Shown here: one piece after another, positions 51,784 to 59,384 of the stretch | How the letters are laid out: each line of letters begins with the position of its first letter | Numbering within the stretch: the stretch's first letter is position 1 | Origin: Planctomycetota bacterium | Lineage (GTDB): Bacteria; Planctomycetota; B15-G4 | Length of the DNA stretch: 64,000 nucleotides | Direction of reading: 5' to 3' | Assembly: GCA_029259715.1 (NCBI GenBank) | Contig: JAJDEP010000005.1 | Coordinates: 496,001 to 560,000, forward strand | Position numbers and translations under genes: made by a program | Notes under the pieces: generated by a model | The model's input: the letters and a program-made list of their open reading frames with translations, nothing else | Told to the model about the DNA's origin: nothing | Databases searched by the model: none

Positions 51784-52002
51784 CTAGTCCTTGGAGGCCT
51801 GCTTGCCGGCCGCGAAGCGACGGTTGAACTTCTCGATGCGTCCCGCCGTGTCCACGAACTTCTGCTGACCCGTGTAGAACGGGTGGCAGGCGGAGCAGAT
51901 CTCGACGTTGATCGCCGCCTTGGTGGACCGGGTGAAGAACGTGTTGCCGCAGCCGCACGTCACCGTGCACTCGACGTAGTCAGGGTGGATTTCAGCCTTC
52001 AT
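51784..52002 (-). CDS. rpmE: 50S ribosomal protein L31 (zinc-binding type)
   Basis: A 72-residue L31 beginning [20 protein letters not shown], with CxC and [20 protein letters not shown] supplying the zinc Cys residues. It is the Zn-replete paralogue form. I start at ATG 52002. A hairpin-rich leader lies directly upstream and may be an autoregulatory site. Confidence 0.95.
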   Translation of the reverse strand: MKAEIHPDYVECTVTCGCGNTFFTRSTKAAINVEICSACHPFYTGQQKFVDTAGRIEKFNRRFAAGKQASKD

Positions 52003-52014
52003 GGATCGCTCTCG

Positions 52015-52050
52015 GCCGTCCGGGAATTCCCCTGTGCGGGCGGGGACGGC
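52015..52050 (-). promoter_or_regulatory. Structured leader hairpin of rpmE
   Basis: GCCGTCC (52015-52021) pairs with GGACGGC (52044-52050), and CCCC/GGGG can form an inner stem. The structure ends 13 bases before the rpmE ATG. L31 leaders that bind their own protein are known in several phyla; whether this is one cannot be told by eye. Confidence 0.4.
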
Positions 52051-52157
52051 GAACCGCACACTCTAGGAGCGGGTCGCCGGTCGATCAAGGCCCCCAGACC
52101 CGGCTCCCCCGCCGGTTCCTGAGGATTCCGGGGCGATCAGACCCAGCTCTCGAGGCC

Positions 52158-52655
52158 CTAGTCGATCACGGCGCGTTCGAGCACTTCGGGCGGGATCTCG
52201 ATCCGGTTTCCCGGCACGAGTCCGTTTCCGGCGCACCATCCGCGGTTCAGCTCGATCACCGCGCGGGCCTTGCCCCGGGACACGAATCCAGGCTTCTCGA
52301 CCCCGGCCGCGGCCTCCTCGATGTTGATCACGACGCCCTCGGAATCGAGGAACAGGATGTCGAGGGGGATCAACGTGTCGCGCATCCAGAAGCGCCGGAT
52401 CGCTTCGGAGCGGTAGACGAAGAGCATGCCCTGCTCGTCGGTCATGTGCGTGCGGCCCATCAGCCCGCGGCCGTGATCGCCGGGAGTGATGGCCAGCTCC
52501 AGGGTGACCGGACGGCCCGCGAGCGTCAGCACCACCTGGTCCGTGCGGGGCGCCGGCTCGGAGAGCTTGGGCTCCTCGCCGCAGCCGGCCAGCAGCGTCG
52601 CGCCGATGACGGCGGCGAGCACGACCGCGCCCGTGGTCAAGGTTGCGCTCCTCAT
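52158..52655 (-). CDS. DUF192-family lipoprotein
   Basis: A 165-residue protein with a lipobox signal peptide (VVLAAVIGATLLAGC) and a DUF192 domain: LELAITPGDHGRGLMGRTHM, GMLFVY, FWMRDTLIPLDILFLDSEG and IELNRGWCAGNGLVPG. The family is widespread and its function is not settled. ATG 52655 overlaps the maf stop (ATGA); the long frame upstream is an out-of-frame reading of maf. Confidence 0.88.
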   Translation of the reverse strand: MRSATLTTGAVVLAAVIGATLLAGCGEEPKLSEPAPRTDQVVLTLAGRPVTLELAITPGDHGRGLMGRTHMTDEQGMLFVYRSEAIRRFWMRDTLIPLDILFLDSEGVVINIEEAAAGVEKPGFVSRGKARAVIELNRGWCAGNGLVPGNRIEIPPEVLERAVID

Positions 52656-53236
52656 CGTGTTTCCTCCAAGCGGCGGGCCAGCGACCTCACCAGAGCCATG
52701 GACAGCCCGACCACGGTATCGATGTCGCCGCTCTCCAGCTGCGCAAAGCTGCCGGCGAGCCCCTGGATCGCGTAGCTCCCCGCCTTCCCCTGCCATTCTC
52801 CCGCGTCGAGATAGGCCCGCAGGCAATCCTCGTCGAGGGGCTCGAAGCGGACCCGCGAGACCGCGACGCCGGACACGCACGCGCCGTCCGCCGCCCGGAC
52901 GAGGGCGGCCGCCGTGGCCACCTCGTGGGAGGCGCCGGACAGGTCCAGCAGCATGGCCCGCGCATCCTCCCGGTCGACGGGCTTGCCGAGCAGGCGTGAA
53001 CCCAGGATGACCACGGTGTCGGCGCCCAGCACGGTCCCGACCTCCCGGCCCCGTGCGCCGGCCATCGCCTTGTCCCGCGCGAGGCGCTCGCACGCGGCCC
53101 GCGGTGATTCCTCGGGCCGCGGGGTCTCGTCGACGTCCTCGGGCGCGACGTCGTGCTCCCACTCCGCCCGCGCCAGGATCTCGGTGCGACGGGGTGAGGC
53201 CGACGCCAGCACCAGGGGCGCCAGCGCCGGCGGCAT
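52652..53236 (-). CDS. maf: Maf-type nucleoside triphosphate pyrophosphatase
   Basis: A 194-residue Maf protein. LVLASASPRRTEIL is the N-terminal signature, followed by GADTVVILGSRLLGKP and AYLDAGEWQGKAGSYAIQG. Maf enzymes hydrolyse dTTP, UTP or modified nucleotides. I start at ATG 53236, directly before the signature. It lies 14 bases downstream of the H1-tailed gene. Confidence 0.93.
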   Translation of the reverse strand: MPPALAPLVLASASPRRTEILARAEWEHDVAPEDVDETPRPEESPRAACERLARDKAMAGARGREVGTVLGADTVVILGSRLLGKPVDREDARAMLLDLSGASHEVATAAALVRAADGACVSGVAVSRVRFEPLDEDCLRAYLDAGEWQGKAGSYAIQGLAGSFAQLESGDIDTVVGLSMALVRSLARRLEETR

Positions 53237-53250
53237 CGGCGCCCGAGGGC

Positions 53251-54312
53251 TCAGCCCGTGTACTCGGCCAGCGACGACGGCCATTCGTCGGGCTCCATCT
53301 CGCCCAACTGGTTGAGGTGCGCCTGCCACGAGATGAAGTCCTTGTTCGGCGCGAGCGCGCCCAGGTCCTTGCGGACGCGGGTCACGGCGGCCGACTCGAC
53401 CAGCCCCAGTTTTTGCGCCACCTGGGCCGCCTCACTCGAGACCAGCGCCAGCTTGTCGTCGCCGGCGATCCACTGCACGAGGGCGTAGGCGTTGTGCAGG
53501 CCGAGGTCGTCGAGGTCCTCGAGGAACTCGATCTGATCCTTCGGCTTGAGGTCGAGCAGGAAGTCGAACGAGGTGTCGTTGCGGTCGCTGTAGACTTGGT
53601 CGATCATGTCCCGCAGCCGCAGCGCGAAGGGGTGCAGCTTGCGCAGGCTGCTGGGCCGGCTGCTGCCCAGCATGATGCGCGCGAGTTCGGAGGTGCTCGA
53701 GACGCGCACCTCGTTCCAGTCGACGAACTCGCTGCGCAGCGTGTCCATCGCCTTGGCCACGGCCGCGCTCGAGCCCCACTCGCGCAGCACGAGATACACG
53801 GCCTTCTCGATGACGCTCTCGGTCTGCGGCGGCACGATGGTGCCGAAGGCCTTGTCGAGGAGCTCCAAGATCTTGGGCAGACGCACCTTGGGCGAGGCCC
53901 GGCTGACGCGGACCGCCGCCTTCTTCGGAGCCGCCGGCTTGGCCGGCGCCTTCTTGGCGGGAGCCGCTTTCGCAGGTGCCGCCTTCGCGGGTGCTGCCTT
54001 CGCGGGCGATTTCTTCGCGGGCGATTTCTTGGCAGCGGCCGGCTTCGACGCCTTCTTCTTCGGCGCTGCCTTCTTGCCGGTCGCCTTCTTGCCGGTCGCC
54101 TTTTTGCCGGTCGCCTTCTTGGCCACCGGCTTCTTCGCAGCGGCCTGCTTGGGCGCTGCTTTCTTCTTCGCCGACGGCTTCTTCGCTGACGGCTTCTTGG
54201 CCGTCGACTTCTTGGATGTCGTCTTGCGAGCGGACGATGCCTTCGTCCGACCCGTCGCCTTGCCCGCCGCAGTTCCCGACCGGCCCTTCTTCCCCTTCGC
54301 CGCCAACGTCAT
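53251..54312 (-). CDS. Histone-H1-like lysine-rich tail fused to HhH-GPD-like helical domain
   Basis: A 353-residue protein. Residues 1-140 are Lys/Ala/Pro-rich repeats (ATGKK, SPAKK, AKAAP units) like eukaryotic H1 and bacterial Hc1/AlgP tails and should bind DNA. Residues 145-320 look like the helical HhH-GPD fold of endonuclease III (LLDKAFGTIVPPQTESVIEK, then FVDWNEVRVSSTSELARIM), but the catalytic Lys and Asp and the iron-sulfur Cys are not seen: the hairpin reads LEDLDDLGLHNAYALVQ. It may be a structural nucleoid protein. ATG 54312 has AAGGAAGG upstream. Confidence 0.72.
   Translation of the reverse strand: MTLAAKGKKGRSGTAAGKATGRTKASSARKTTSKKSTAKKPSAKKPSAKKKAAPKQAAAKKPVAKKATGKKATGKKATGKKAAPKKKASKPAAAKKSPAKKSPAKAAPAKAAPAKAAPAKKAPAKPAAPKKAAVRVSRASPKVRLPKILELLDKAFGTIVPPQTESVIEKAVYLVLREWGSSAAVAKAMDTLRSEFVDWNEVRVSSTSELARIMLGSSRPSSLRKLHPFALRLRDMIDQVYSDRNDTSFDFLLDLKPKDQIEFLEDLDDLGLHNAYALVQWIAGDDKLALVSSEAAQVAQKLGLVESAAVTRVRKDLGALAPNKDFISWQAHLNQLGEMEPDEWPSSLAEYTG
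53940..54190 (-). repeat. 15-base tandem repeats encoding the Lys/Ala tail
   Basis: Near-identical 15-base units encode AKAAP (about 53953-53999), SPAKK and ATGKK (about 54068-54125). Three consecutive ATGKK units differ by single bases. Slippage would add or remove five residues in frame. Confidence 0.7.
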
Positions 54313-54318
54313 CCGGGA

Positions 54319-54828
54319 TCAGCCTTCCTTTTCGGGGGCGCCGGCATCCGCGGCCGGAGCAACATCGCCGGCCGGCTCGGATGTCGGGGCCGCGTCGGCT
54401 GCGGCCGTCGCGTCGCCACCGGGGGCTTCCTCCGCAGGCGCCGTTTCAGCCGCAGCGGCCTCAGCCGGAGCGGCCTCAGCCTTCGGTGCCGGCGGCTGGG
54501 GAGCCTGCGACTTCACCTTCTCGTCGGTGGCAGCCGCTTCGGCCGCCACCTTCTCGGCGATCGCCGCATCCTGACCGTTCTTGTCGATGCCCAGTCCGCG
54601 CAGCAGCGAGGACACCGTCTCGGAGGGCTGAGCCCCGACCGAGAGCCAGTACGACGCGCGCTCGGCGTCGAGGCTGACCTTGTTGCCGAGGGCGCGGGCG
54701 TGCGGGTCGTACGCGCCGAGCTCCTCGATGGGCGCACCGTCGCGACGCGTCCGCGAGTCGAACACGCAGACGCGATAGAAGGGGCGATTCTTCCGACCGA
54801 TACGCTTGAGCCGAATCTTGACGGCCAT
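54319..54828 (-). CDS. rpsP: 30S ribosomal protein S16 with long Ala/Pro/Glu tail
   Basis: A 169-residue S16. Residues 1-85 are the ribosomal domain (MAVKIRLKRIGRKNRPFYRV, LGAYDP and the PSETVSSLLRGLG helix). Residues 86-169 are an acidic Ala/Pro/Glu-rich extension; most S16 proteins are 80-100 residues. ATG 54828. It follows ffh, a common pairing, and precedes the H1-tailed gene by 6 bases. Confidence 0.94.
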   Translation of the reverse strand: MAVKIRLKRIGRKNRPFYRVCVFDSRTRRDGAPIEELGAYDPHARALGNKVSLDAERASYWLSVGAQPSETVSSLLRGLGIDKNGQDAAIAEKVAAEAAATDEKVKSQAPQPPAPKAEAAPAEAAAAETAPAEEAPGGDATAAADAAPTSEPAGDVAPAADAGAPEKEG

Positions 54829-54894
54829 GACTGTAGGTGACTCCTGGGTTGCTGCGGCCGCGAGACGCGACCACTGATTCGATCTGGCGACGTG

Positions 54895-56373
54895 CTAGCG
54901 CCGGCGCCTCTGTTTTCTCTTGCGTTGGCGTTCGGCCTTGCGCGACTTGCGCCGCTGGTCGGTCGAAACGGTGCGGCGGACCTCCGCGGGACTCCCCCCG
55001 GTGGCCTGCTCCGCCATCATCTCGCTCATGTCGGGCATGCCGCCACCCATCCCCGGCATCAACTTCGACGCCAGGCGGGACATCAGGCCGCCCTTCTGGA
55101 GCTGCTTCATCATCTTCTGCATGCCGCTGAATTGCTTGAGCAGCCCGTCCACGGCCTTCACGGACGTCCCGCTGCCCTTGGCGATGCGGCGTTTACGGCT
55201 CAAATCGATGACGCCCGGGCGCTTGCGCTCGGCCGGCGTCATCGAGAGCAACACGGCCTGGCTGCGGTCGACCTGCTTCTCGTCGACCTGCTCGGCGGCC
55301 CCTTCGGGCATCCCCGGGAGGTGACCCATGAGGTCCTTCATCGAGCCCATCTTGCGCACGGCCTTGAGCTGCCCGAGCATGTCCTCGAGGGTGAACTGGT
55401 CGCTGAGCATACGCTCCATCTGCTGCTCGGCGGCCTTCTCGTCGATGACGTCCTGAGCTTTCTCGACCAGGCTGACCACGTCGCCCATGCCGAGGATGCG
55501 GCCCACCAGCCGGTCGGCGTGGAAGGGCTGCAGGTCGCCCACCTTCTCGCCCACGCCGACGAAGCGCACCGGTGCGCCGGTGACGTGCCGCACCGAGAGG
55601 GCGGCGCCCCCGCGGGAGTCGCCATCGAGCTTGGTCAGGATCAGGCCGTCGAGCGCCAGGCGTTCCTTGAAGGCGCCGGCGCTGCGCACGGCGTCCTGCC
55701 CGGTCATGGCGTCGCAGACCAGCAGTGTCGTGTCGGGTCGCACCCGCTCGACGATGCGCTGCAGTTCGTCCATCAGGTCGTCGTCGATGTGGAGACGACC
55801 GGCGGTGTCGACGATGACGGTGTCGCAGCCCAAGCGGCCCGCCTCGGCGAGCGCCCGCTCGGCCAGGGCCTCGGGCGGCAGGCCCGCCTCGTGGAAGACG
55901 GGCACGTCCTGGGCCTGACCGAGTTGCTTGAGCTGTTCGACGGCCGCGGGGCGCTGGATGTCAGCGGCCACCAGCAGCGGCTTGCGGTGCCGGTCGTCGC
56001 GCAGATGGACCGCCAGCTTCGAGGCGGTGGTGGTCTTGCCCGCGCCCTGCAGACCGGCGAGCAGGATCACCGTCGGGCGCCCCCGCTCGAAGACGAAGGG
56101 CTCGCCCGCGTCGGTCATCATCTCCACGAGCTCGTCGTGGAAGAGCTTGACCAGCATCTGGCCGGCGCTGACCGACTCGAGCACCTTCTCGCCCAGGGCC
56201 TTGGTCTTGACCCGCTCGATGAGGTCCTTGGCCACCCGGAAGTGGACATCGGCCTCGAGCAGCGCCGCCCGGACCTCGCCCAGACCCTCCTCCATGTTCT
56301 GCTCGGAGAGACGCCCGCGGCGGCTCAGACCCGAGAAGATCTTGGTCAGCGGTTGAGAGAGGCTTTCGAACAT
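54895..56373 (-). CDS. ffh: Signal recognition particle protein Ffh
   Basis: A 492-residue SRP54 GTPase. N and G domains are clear (LAGLQGAGKTTTASKLA, VDTAGRLHIDD, TKLDGDSRGGAALSV), then the Met-rich M domain (FSGMQKMMKQLQKGG, GKGSGTSVKAVDGLLKQF-type block). It ends in a short basic tail. It binds signal peptides with 4.5S RNA; no SRP RNA is visible nearby. ATG 56373. Confidence 0.96.
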   Translation of the reverse strand: MFESLSQPLTKIFSGLSRRGRLSEQNMEEGLGEVRAALLEADVHFRVAKDLIERVKTKALGEKVLESVSAGQMLVKLFHDELVEMMTDAGEPFVFERGRPTVILLAGLQGAGKTTTASKLAVHLRDDRHRKPLLVAADIQRPAAVEQLKQLGQAQDVPVFHEAGLPPEALAERALAEAGRLGCDTVIVDTAGRLHIDDDLMDELQRIVERVRPDTTLLVCDAMTGQDAVRSAGAFKERLALDGLILTKLDGDSRGGAALSVRHVTGAPVRFVGVGEKVGDLQPFHADRLVGRILGMGDVVSLVEKAQDVIDEKAAEQQMERMLSDQFTLEDMLGQLKAVRKMGSMKDLMGHLPGMPEGAAEQVDEKQVDRSQAVLLSMTPAERKRPGVIDLSRKRRIAKGSGTSVKAVDGLLKQFSGMQKMMKQLQKGGLMSRLASKLMPGMGGGMPDMSEMMAEQATGGSPAEVRRTVSTDQRRKSRKAERQRKRKQRRRR

Positions 56374-56417
56374 GGACCGGGGCCGTCAGGACGGCTCATG
56401 GGGAAGGCGCGGCGCCT

Positions 56418-56440
56418 GCTCGCAACAGAATTTTGCGAGC
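56418..56440 (-). promoter_or_regulatory. Perfect 8-bp hairpin between murA and ffh
   Basis: GCTCGCAA and TTGCGAGC flank a 7-base loop in the 86-base gap. A second dyad, GCCGTC-AG-GACGGC (56382-56395), is close to the ffh start. They could terminate murA or lie in the ffh promoter and leader. Confidence 0.4.
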
Positions 56441-56459
56441 CTGAAGGAAGCCGGGCTTT

Positions 56460-57770
56460 CTACCAATCAGGCCGTTGCGGATCAAGGTGGGGCTGCTTTT
56501 CGCGCCTGATTTCAGCACCCAAAGCGGCCATCCGCGCGTCGATGCGTTCGTAGCCCCGGTCGATGTGATAGACGCGCCGGACCTCGGTCTGCCCCTCCGC
56601 CACGAGACCCGCCAGCACCAGGGCCGCCGAGGCCCGCAGGTCGCTGGCCATGACCGGGGCGCCCGAGAGGCGCTCGCAGCCCGACACGATGGCCTGGTTG
56701 CCCTCCTTGCGGATGTCGGCCCCCAGACGCAGCAGCTCGGCCACGTGCATGAACCGGTCAGGGAAGATGCGCTCGGTGATCACCGACAGGCCCCGCGCCA
56801 CCGCCATGGCCGTCATGTGCTGGGCCTGCAGGTCGGTGGGGAAGCCCGGGTAGGGCAGCGTGGTGACGTCCGTGGACTCGAGCCGCCGGTCGGCCTGCAC
56901 CCGGATCCAGTCGTCGCCGCAGGTGACCTCGGCGCCGGCCTGCCCCAGGGTGTCGGTGACGGCGGCGAGGTGCGACGGGTCGACGCCGTCGATGGTCACG
57001 TCGCCGCGGGTCATGGCGGCGCCGATCAGGAAGGTGCCCGCCTCGATGCGATCCCCCTGGGTGGTCATCTCCGTGCCGCTCAGACGCTCAACGCCCTCCA
57101 CGAGCAGCTCAGGCCCACCGATGCCCGTGATGCGCGCCCCCATCGACTGCAGCAGCGTGACGAGCTGGACGATCTCCGGCTCCATGGCCGCCGACGTGAT
57201 GCGGGTCGTGCCCTCGGCCAGCGTCGCGGCCATGAGCACGTTGGCCGTGGCCAGCACGCTGCTGCCGAAGGTGCTGCCCAGGAACAGGCGGCTGCCCTGC
57301 AGCCGCCGGCCGACGTCGGAGACCAGATAGCCCCCATCGACCTCGATCCGGGCGCCCAGGGCGTTGAGCCCCTTCATGTGCATGTCGACGGGCCGCACCC
57401 CCAGCACGCACCCGCCCGGCAGCGATACCCGGGCCTGTCCCACCCGGGCCACCAGCGGCCCCAGCACGCACACCGAGGCCCGCATCGTGGAGACCAGGTC
57501 ATAGGACGCCTCGCGGGGCTCGTCCCGCAGGCTCTCCGTGGACGCCGCCTGCAGCACCAACGTGCCGTCCTCGGCCTGCAGTTCGACCCCGAGCTGCTTC
57601 AGGATCAGCCCCATGGTGGTGACGTCCCGCAGGGCCGGGACGCGGTGCAGCACCACCGGCTCGTCCGTCAGCAGCGCTGCGGCCATGAGCGGCAGCACGG
57701 CGTTCTTGGAACCCGACGCCGTGAGACGCCCTTCCAACCGCGCCCCGCCGTTGACCACCAGCCGATCCAT
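56460..57770 (-). CDS. murA: UDP-N-acetylglucosamine 1-carboxyvinyltransferase
   Basis: A 436-residue EPSP-synthase-fold enzyme. It has LTASGSKNAVLPLMAAALL, STMRASVCVLGPLVARVGQ and the active-site loop LPGGCVLGVRPVDMH with Cys121, plus TLPYPGFPTDLQAQ. It performs the first committed step of peptidoglycan synthesis. The catalytic Cys means fosfomycin sensitivity is expected. I start at ATG 57770, which has AGAGGAG upstream. Confidence 0.96.
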   Translation of the reverse strand: MDRLVVNGGARLEGRLTASGSKNAVLPLMAAALLTDEPVVLHRVPALRDVTTMGLILKQLGVELQAEDGTLVLQAASTESLRDEPREASYDLVSTMRASVCVLGPLVARVGQARVSLPGGCVLGVRPVDMHMKGLNALGARIEVDGGYLVSDVGRRLQGSRLFLGSTFGSSVLATANVLMAATLAEGTTRITSAAMEPEIVQLVTLLQSMGARITGIGGPELLVEGVERLSGTEMTTQGDRIEAGTFLIGAAMTRGDVTIDGVDPSHLAAVTDTLGQAGAEVTCGDDWIRVQADRRLESTDVTTLPYPGFPTDLQAQHMTAMAVARGLSVITERIFPDRFMHVAELLRLGADIRKEGNQAIVSGCERLSGAPVMASDLRASAALVLAGLVAEGQTEVRRVYHIDRGYERIDARMAALGAEIRREKQPHLDPQRPDW

Positions 57771-57835
57771 CCCGCTCCTCTCACTGCCGCTGCCGCGGGC
57801 CGCCATCACCCCCGGCCGACGTGCTCCGGGCCCGC

Positions 57836-57864
57836 TTGCATGGGGCGCAGGCCCCTCCTACCAT
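57836..57864 (+). promoter_or_regulatory. Candidate promoter of the TPR/alpha-CTD gene
   Basis: TTGCAT (57836-57841) and TACCAT (57859-57864) are separated by exactly 17 bases. A start near 57871 would give a leader of about 160 bases that includes both perfect hairpins described next. Match quality is modest (three and four of six). Confidence 0.35.
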
Positions 57865-57905
57865 CGTGGGATTACGCACCCCCCGTGGGAGTCAGGGCGG
57901 GAGGA

Positions 57906-57934
57906 CGCCGACGGTAGGCGCTCTTCCGTCGGCG
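57906..57934 (+). promoter_or_regulatory. Leader hairpin 1, 9-bp perfect stem
   Basis: CGCCGACGG and CCGTCGGCG pair perfectly across an 11-base loop, about 100 bases before ATG 58033. No coding capacity is evident here. Confidence 0.5.
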
Positions 57935-57939
57935 ATCAA

Positions 57940-57961
57940 CGTGAGACCGAGCGGTCTCACG
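57940..57961 (+). promoter_or_regulatory. Leader hairpin 2, 9-bp perfect stem
   Basis: CGTGAGACC and GGTCTCACG pair perfectly around GAGC. It starts 5 bases after hairpin 1 and ends 71 bases before ATG 58033. The pair could be an attenuator, a protein-binding leader or a tandem operator. Confidence 0.5.
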
Positions 57962-58032
57962 GGCTCGCGCCCTCCGCGGCCGAGGGTCCGACAGCGGTCG
58001 AGCGCACCCCGAGAGAGCTCCGGTCAGAGACC

Positions 58033-59340
58033 ATGGACATCGAAACTTCCCAACCTGCCCCCGAGGCACCCGCCGCCCGCAACTGGCTCGAGACCGTCCC
58101 CACCGATTGGGACGGGTACGTCGCCTTCCGCCGTGAGGCCTGCGCCTCGCGCGAAGCGCGCGAGAGCCTGCGCAGTTGGCTCGCCGATCAGCAGGCCGCC
58201 GACAAGCTGGGCCTGGGACTGTGCGCCGCCGGTCAGCCGGCCGCGGCACTGCGCCACCTGAAGTCGGCCGAAGGCGACCTGTGTCGCCTGCTCCTGGGCT
58301 GGTGTCTCGATCGCACCGGTGATCCGAACGGGGCCAGCGCCGCGTGGACCGCCTTGACCGCGTCGACCACCGTCGCCAACCGCGCGCAGCTCTCGCTGCT
58401 CGACCTGCACCTGCGTGACCGTGACGCCGAGGGCGCCGCGGCATGCTTGCAGGCCCTGAAGACCGGCAACGCCCCCATCGCCGACGTGACCTACGCCGAA
58501 GGCGTCGTCGCCGAAGCCAACGGCGACCACGAAGGCGCGGTGGCCTCCTGGCGGCTGGCGCTGCAGCATGACGAGGCCCACGCCGACGCGCGCTTCCGTC
58601 TGGCGCACCGTCTCGACCTGCTGGGCGAGGACGATGAGGCCCTCGAGCTCTACCTGGGTCTCGATGCCGGAGACGGCGCCACCTGGATCGGCGCCCTCAT
58701 GAACATGGGCGTCCTCTACGAGGACATCGGCGACGACCGTGCCGCGTTGCGCTGCTTCCGCCGTGTGGTCGAGGCCGACCCGACCAACGAGCGCGCGCGC
58801 CGCTACCGGGCCGACGCCGAGTCGAGCATGCACCAGTACTACGACGAGTCGCGCGAGCGCAACGTCGACAAGCAGAACGCCGTGCTGCGCATTCCCGTCA
58901 CCGACTTCGAACTCTCCGTGCGGGCGCGCAACTGCCTGCAGCGGATGAACATCCACACCCTCGGCGATCTCGTGCAGCGCACCGAGACGGAGCTGCTGGC
59001 ATTCAAGAACTTCGGCGAGACCAGCCTGCAGGAGGTCAAGGAGATCCTCTCCATCAAGGGCCTGCGCCTCGGCATGCTGCCGCCGTCGGCGAGCGGCGCG
59101 GGCAACATGGCGGTCATCTCTCCGCCCGCGGGCGAGGGCGACATGAACTCGATGCGCATCACCGAGCTCGATCTCTCCGTGCGTTCGCGGGCGGCCCTCT
59201 CGACCCTGGGCATCGCCACGCTCAACGACCTCGTGAACACCACCGAATCGACGCTGCTCTCGTGCAAGAACTTCGGGCAGACTTCGCTCGACGAGATCAA
59301 GAGCAAGCTCTCGAGCCTGGGGCTCTCGCTCAACGCCTAG
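58033..59340 (+). CDS. TPR protein with two RNA polymerase alpha-CTD domains
   Basis: A 435-residue protein. Residues 20-270 are TPR-like helices. Residues 288-348 are an alpha-CTD (DFELSVRARNCLQRMNIHTL, GDLVQRTETELLAFKNFGET), very close to RpoA residues that contact UP-element DNA and activators: VRARNCL matches the Arg265-Asn268 region. Residues 375-435 are a second copy (LDLSVRSRAALSTLGIATLN). It lacks the alpha N-terminal dimer domain, so it is not RpoA. Such proteins are, to my knowledge, characteristic of Planctomycetes and uncharacterised. I start at ATG 58033; the upstream frame runs through the hairpin leader. Confidence 0.87.
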   Translation: MDIETSQPAPEAPAARNWLETVPTDWDGYVAFRREACASREARESLRSWLADQQAADKLGLGLCAAGQPAAALRHLKSAEGDLCRLLLGWCLDRTGDPNGASAAWTALTASTTVANRAQLSLLDLHLRDRDAEGAAACLQALKTGNAPIADVTYAEGVVAEANGDHEGAVASWRLALQHDEAHADARFRLAHRLDLLGEDDEALELYLGLDAGDGATWIGALMNMGVLYEDIGDDRAALRCFRRVVEADPTNERARRYRADAESSMHQYYDESRERNVDKQNAVLRIPVTDFELSVRARNCLQRMNIHTLGDLVQRTETELLAFKNFGETSLQEVKEILSIKGLRLGMLPPSASGAGNMAVISPPAGEGDMNSMRITELDLSVRSRAALSTLGIATLNDLVNTTESTLLSCKNFGQTSLDEIKSKLSSLGLSLNA

Positions 59341-59384
59341 GGCCCGCGCCGACCCGCAGCGTCGCCTCCCTCGGGACGCGTGAC

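Noticed and set aside
52656..53162. N-terminal extension of the DUF192 lipoprotein frame
   Set aside because: It is an alternate-frame reading of maf, and a standard lipoprotein signal starts at 52655.
53940..54190. CRISPR or mobile-element repeat
   Set aside because: The repeats are contiguous 15-base units in frame with a Lys/Ala coding pattern and have no spacers.
53251..54312. Active endonuclease III
   Set aside because: The hairpin Lys, catalytic Asp and iron-sulfur cysteines are not present, so I call it HhH-GPD-like only.
58033..59340. rpoA itself
   Set aside because: The alpha N-terminal dimerisation domain is absent and replaced by TPR helices, and there are two CTD copies.
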